This document shows, piece after piece, positions 1 to 5,025 of a stretch of 5,025 nt of DNA. Position numbers and translations under genes: made by a program. The stretch is from assembly GCA_030425615.1 (NCBI GenBank), contig JAUIAI010000278.1, positions 1 to 5,025 of the forward strand, read 5' to 3'. The notes under the pieces are model-generated. The model worked only from the letters and a program-made list of their open reading frames with translations. It was not told the DNA's origin and did not search any database. Positions within the stretch are counted from its first letter, which is position 1. The number at the start of each line of letters is the position of its first letter. This stretch comes from Gammaproteobacteria bacterium (lineage in GTDB: Bacteria > Pseudomonadota > Gammaproteobacteria > Burkholderiales > Burkholderiaceae_E).

Positions 1-2804
<2,804 letters not shown>

Positions 2805-2806
2805 GG

Positions 2807-2820
2807 GCGGACGAGTCCGC
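2807..2820 (+). repeat. Perfect 6-bp inverted repeat just after the oxoprolinase stop
   Basis: GCGGAC-GA-GTCCGC begins two bases after the TAA. In RNA it would fold as a 5-bp stem with a CGAG tetraloop. No T-run follows, so it does not meet the rule for an intrinsic terminator. It may protect the mRNA 3' end or be chance in GC-rich DNA. Confidence 0.35.
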
Positions 2821-2835
2821 GTCGCAGCGTGGTGG

Positions 2836-2848
2836 TCACCGGCGGTGA
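2836..2848. repeat. 13-base palindrome in the intergenic gap
   Basis: TCACCG-G-CGGTGA is a perfect 6-base inverted repeat around a single central base. The form is typical of a dimeric regulator half-site pair, but the site lies about 80-90 bases upstream of the promoter candidate at 2904-2932. No regulator is encoded here, and short palindromes of this kind also arise by chance in GC-rich DNA. Confidence 0.25.
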
Positions 2849-2881
2849 AGGCGGGCCTCCCGGCCGCGCCTCGAACTGGCC

Positions 2882-2908
2882 AGCATCCCCGAAAGGCGGG
2901 ATGGTGCT
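2882..2908 (+). repeat. Imperfect hairpin in the intergenic gap, terminator-like but without a T-run
   Basis: AGCATCCC (2882-2889) pairs with GGGATGGTGCT (2898-2908), giving eight pairs with a three-base bulge and an 8-base loop. An alternative fold closes CC-GAAA-GG at 2889-2896 with a GNRA tetraloop. The sequence after it is C/G-rich, so intrinsic termination is not supported. Its right arm overlaps the -35 position of the candidate lemA promoter. It could mark the 3' end of the oxoprolinase transcript. Confidence 0.3.
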
Positions 2909-2932
2909 TCCCCGGGGACACGCTGCTACGAT
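2904..2932 (+). promoter_or_regulatory. Candidate extended -10 promoter for the lemA-DUF2207 pair
   Basis: TGCTACGAT at 2924-2932 contains an extended -10 (TG, one base, then TACGAT, four of six matching TATAAT). The -35 position 17 bases upstream (GTGCTT, 2904-2909) is poor, as is tolerated in extended -10 promoters. Transcription would start near 2939, leaving a leader of about 45 bases before the lemA ATG at 2985. The 180-base gap after the oxoprolinase and the unrelated function of that gene agree with a separate promoter here. The call rests on one hexamer and its spacing. Confidence 0.4.
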
Positions 2933-2940
2933 TGGCGAGC

Positions 2941-2960
2941 GCGCCTCGATGGTCGAGCGC
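2941..2960 (+). promoter_or_regulatory. Stem-loop in the lemA 5' leader
   Basis: GCGC-C-TCGA (2941-2949) pairs with TCGA-GCGC (2953-2960), giving eight Watson-Crick pairs with one bulged C (2945) and a TGG loop. If transcription starts near 2939, this hairpin sits at the very 5' end of the lemA mRNA, 13 bases ahead of the Shine-Dalgarno, and leaves that site free. A 5'-end hairpin can stabilise a transcript; that role is inference. The in-frame ATG at 2949 lies in the hairpin, which argues against its use as a start. Confidence 0.35.
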
Positions 2961-2973
2961 ACCCGCCCAAGTC

Positions 2974-2977
2974 GGAG
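2974..2977 (+). promoter_or_regulatory. Shine-Dalgarno fixing the lemA start
   Basis: GGAG lies seven bases ahead of the ATG at 2985. It is the best-placed ribosome site among the in-frame starts at 2829 (GTG), 2901, 2949 and 2985, and it puts the initiator directly before the membrane helix, as in typical LemA proteins. Confidence 0.65.
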
Positions 2978-2984
2978 CCTCTTC

Positions 2985-3551
2985 ATGGTCGTCACGTTGC
3001 TCGTGATCGTCGTCGTGATTGCGTTGATCGCGCTATACGGAATCAAGATCTACAACGACCTCGTCCGCTTCCGGCAGATGGTCAAAGAGGGCTGGTCGGG
3101 CATCTCCGTGCAGCTCAAGCGCCGCTTCGATCTGGTGCCGAACATGGTCGAGGCGGTCAAGGGCTACCTGAAGCACGAGCGCGAGGTTCTGGAGAATGTC
3201 ACCCAGGCCCGCAGTCAGGCCCAGGCGGCCGGCGATGGTCCCTCACCGGAACGCAGCCGTGCCGAAGGCATGCTCGGCGCCGCACTCGGGCGCTTGTTCG
3301 CGGTGGTGGAGAACTACCCCGAGCTCAAGGCCAATGCCAATGTCATGGACCTGCAACGCACACTCGGCGAACTCGAAGACCAGATCCAGCTGTCACGCCG
3401 CTACTACAACGGCGCGGCGCGGCAACTGAACACCGCGATCGAGCAATTCCCGTCGAACATCGTGGCGAAAATGTTCCACTTCGAAAGCGCCGAGTTCTTC
3501 GAGGTCGACGACTCTGCGGAGCGCGTCGCACCGAAGGTCTCACTGAGCTGA
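2985..3551 (+). CDS. lemA: LemA family membrane protein
   Basis: A LemA family protein of 188 residues, the usual length. Residues 2-20 form one hydrophobic helix (start MVVTLLVIVVVIALIALYG) that should anchor the protein in the inner membrane. The rest is charged and alpha-helical, as expected for the family's helical bundle. The hallmark block is at 36-61 (GWSGISVQLKRRFDLVPNM onward to VKGY), followed by H64-E65, YPELKANANVMDLQ at 111-124, RRYYN in the middle of the last long helix and FPSN at 155-158. In-frame codons extend upstream to 2829, but that extension lacks family character, while the ATG at 2985 has a good Shine-Dalgarno. The DUF2207 gene follows after 68 bases on the same strand, probably in one transcript. 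The molecular function of LemA is not established. The name comes from a Listeria protein and is unrelated to the Pseudomonas sensor kinase once called LemA (GacS). Confidence 0.93.
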   Translation: MVVTLLVIVVVIALIALYGIKIYNDLVRFRQMVKEGWSGISVQLKRRFDLVPNMVEAVKGYLKHEREVLENVTQARSQAQAAGDGPSPERSRAEGMLGAALGRLFAVVENYPELKANANVMDLQRTLGELEDQIQLSRRYYNGAARQLNTAIEQFPSNIVAKMFHFESAEFFEVDDSAERVAPKVSLS

Positions 3552-3619
3552 ACCCTCGATCGACCCCGGTCCGGGTGACCTGCGTTCGACGTCCAAATAG
3601 TGGTGTCCGGCCCACGCCT

Positions 3620-5025
3620 ATGATCCCGATCATCGGTCGCATCCTCCTCGCGCTGTCGCTGGCCCTCGGGCTGGCCGGAGGTGCGCTCGCCGAAGAGGTC
3701 ATCGAGTCGTTCGACTCCCGCGTCGAGGTACAGCCAGACGGCGACTACGTCGTCACCGAGACCATCACGGTTCGCGCCGAGGGGCTGATCATCAAGCGGG
3801 GCATCTTTCGCGATTTCCCCACCTTCACACGCCTGGAAAGCGGCCTGATCCGCAGCATCGGCTTCTCGGTCAAAGCCATCACCCGTGACGGCCGAGACGA
3901 GCCCTGGCACACCGAACGAATCGCGGGCGGCCAGCGCATCTACATCGGCGATGCCGACGTGTACCTCGATCCCGGCACCTACCGCTACGAGATCCGTTAT
4001 CGCACCAGCGGCCAGCTCGGCCACCATGACGACTTCGACGAAGTCTACTGGAACGCCACCGGTGACCGCTGGTCGTTCCCGATTCGGAAGGCAACCGCCA
4101 CCATCGTGCTCCCGCCGGGTGCGAAGCCGATACGCGAGGCGTTCTACACCGGGGTGCGGGGTTCTCGGGAGCAAGATGCACGCGTCGTGTCGCGCGAAAA
4201 CGGCCAGGTCGTGTTCGAGACCATCCGGCCGTTGCGCACCTTCGAGGGCCTGACCGTGGCCGTCGCCTTCGACAAGGGCATCGTGCCTGCACGGGGGCCT
4301 GTCGCCACGGCGTTCGAGCACTACTGGTCCAACGCCGGGTTCTATCTGTTCATGCTGGCACCGCTGGCGGTGCTTGCGTGGTACGGCTGGGCATGGCTGC
4401 GGGTCGGGCGAGATCCGCCCAAGGGCATCGTGATTCCGCTGTTCTCGCCCCCTCAGGGCATCTCGCCTGCTGCGGCTTCCTATGTCTACTTCCGCGGTCA
4501 GTCCGCATCGCTCCGCGGCACCTCACGGGCACTGATCGCGGCGCTCATGTCGCTCGCGGTCAAGGGTCGCATCCGGCTCGAGGAAGTCAACGGCAAGGTG
4601 CAGATCACGCGGCTGCGCCCCTCGGCCACCGATGGCGCGCCCGACACCGCACAAGACCCCCTCCCTCCCGGTGAGCTGGCCCTGTTCGCGCGGCTGGTGG
4701 GTAACCGCGACACCATCACGCTCGAGCGCGCGAACGCGAAACTGGTCCGGCCAGCGCTGGCCGCGTTCTCGGCCGCGCTGAAAAAGGAGTACGAGCGCCC
4801 GTACTTCCGGCGGAACTATCTGCACATCTTCGTCGGCGTCCTGATCGCCAGCCTGGGGGTGGTGGCGCTCTGGAGGCTGTTCCGCCCCACCGAGGCGAAC
4901 ATGATCAGCGTCGTGCTGAGCGCGGTCGTGGGCTTTCTGGTCGCCCAGCTCATCATGGTCGTCATCGCCGCACTGAGTCGCGACAGACCCGGCACGTCGC
5001 GTCTTGGCGGTCTGTTGACCGCGCT
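3620..5025 (+). CDS. DUF2207 family membrane protein (3' end missing)
   Basis: The frame is open from ATG 3620 through the right edge: 468 codons with no stop. Residues 1-24 are a signal peptide (MIPIIGRILLALSLALG, cleavage after ALA24). Residues 25 to about 235 form the exported DUF2207 domain, with GIFRDFPT at 61-68, a VYLDPGTYRYEIRY strand near 114-127 and DDFDEVYWNATGD at 137-149. A membrane helix at 241-260 is followed by the basic GRDPPK (263-268) and PPQGISPA (277-284), then a soluble segment with a helical stretch (ALIAALMSLAVKGRIRLEE). Helices at about 402-418 and 429-452 end the visible part. Basic residues flank the helices on the cytoplasmic side, so the middle segment is predicted cytoplasmic. 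Relatives are usually 550-650 residues and often end in a glycine-rich tail, so perhaps 100-170 residues are missing. No clear Shine-Dalgarno precedes 3620. A GTG at 3575 is in frame, but the signal peptide favours 3620. Function is unknown; the gene commonly sits beside lemA. Confidence 0.9.
   Translation, partial: MIPIIGRILLALSLALGLAGGALAEEVIESFDSRVEVQPDGDYVVTETITVRAEGLIIKRGIFRDFPTFTRLESGLIRSIGFSVKAITRDGRDEPWHTERIAGGQRIYIGDADVYLDPGTYRYEIRYRTSGQLGHHDDFDEVYWNATGDRWSFPIRKATATIVLPPGAKPIREAFYTGVRGSREQDARVVSRENGQVVFETIRPLRTFEGLTVAVAFDKGIVPARGPVATAFEHYWSNAGFYLFMLAPLAVLAWYGWAWLRVGRDPPKGIVIPLFSPPQGISPAAASYVYFRGQSASLRGTSRALIAALMSLAVKGRIRLEEVNGKVQITRLRPSATDGAPDTAQDPLPPGELALFARLVGNRDTITLERANAKLVRPALAAFSAALKKEYERPYFRRNYLHIFVGVLIASLGVVALWRLFRPTEANMISVVLSAVVGFLVAQLIMVVIAALSRDRPGTSRLGGLLTA

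Noticed and set aside
2829..2984. N-terminal extension of the LemA protein to in-frame starts at 2829, 2901 or 2949
   Set aside because: The extension is low-complexity and rich in Pro, Gly and Arg, unlike LemA N-termini. The 2949 start falls in a hairpin, and only 2985 has a well-placed GGAG and begins at the membrane helix.
3575..3619. Upstream GTG start for the DUF2207 protein
   Set aside because: It would put about 15 extra residues before the signal peptide and has no better ribosome site. ATG 3620 gives a standard signal peptide length.
3552..3619. Terminator or promoter between lemA and the DUF2207 gene
   Set aside because: Only an 8-base palindrome (TCGATCGA, 3556-3563) and short 4-bp stems around 3563-3580 are visible. 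There is no T-run and no convincing -35/-10 pair, so I treat the genes as one unit.
3404..4321. Minus-strand open frame of 305 codons opposite the end of lemA and the start of the DUF2207 gene
   Set aside because: It is antisense to a sense frame with a clear signal peptide and DUF2207 motifs. Its translation resembles no family I know, and long antisense frames are common in GC-rich genes.

Overview
The window is GC-rich (roughly two thirds G+C by eye), densely coded and entirely plus-strand, and looks like ordinary chromosome. The fused bacterial-type 5-oxoprolinase and the LemA/DUF2207 pair suggest a high-GC proteobacterium, perhaps a betaproteobacterium. That assignment is inference only, since there is no rRNA or other marker here. 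I see no tRNA, rRNA, CRISPR array, insertion sequence, phage gene or attachment site.

Layout. (1) Positions 1-2804 carry the 3' three quarters of a fused HyuA-HyuB protein of the 5-oxoprolinase (ATP-hydrolysing) family; its 5' end lies left of the window. (2) Positions 2805-2984 are a 180-base intergenic gap. It holds several short inverted repeats, an extended -10 promoter candidate and a leader hairpin, and the last bases of the upstream gene form a G-tract cluster across its stop codon. (3) Positions 2985-3551 encode a 188-residue LemA family membrane protein. (4) Positions 3552-3619 are a short gap with no convincing promoter or terminator. (5) From 3620 to the right edge runs a DUF2207 family protein with a signal peptide and three visible membrane segments, cut off by the window end.

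Functionally there are two unrelated units. The oxoprolinase is a cytoplasmic enzyme of glutathione/5-oxoproline (or related cyclic amide) metabolism. The LemA and DUF2207 genes are probably a two-gene, co-transcribed envelope module: a helical protein tethered by one N-terminal membrane helix, followed by a polytopic protein with a large exported N-terminal domain. The pairing recurs in bacteria, but its biochemical role is not established. I found no strong evidence of a wholly new system. The best leads are the LemA-DUF2207 module itself, the G-tract cluster over the oxoprolinase stop codon, and the structured leader before lemA.
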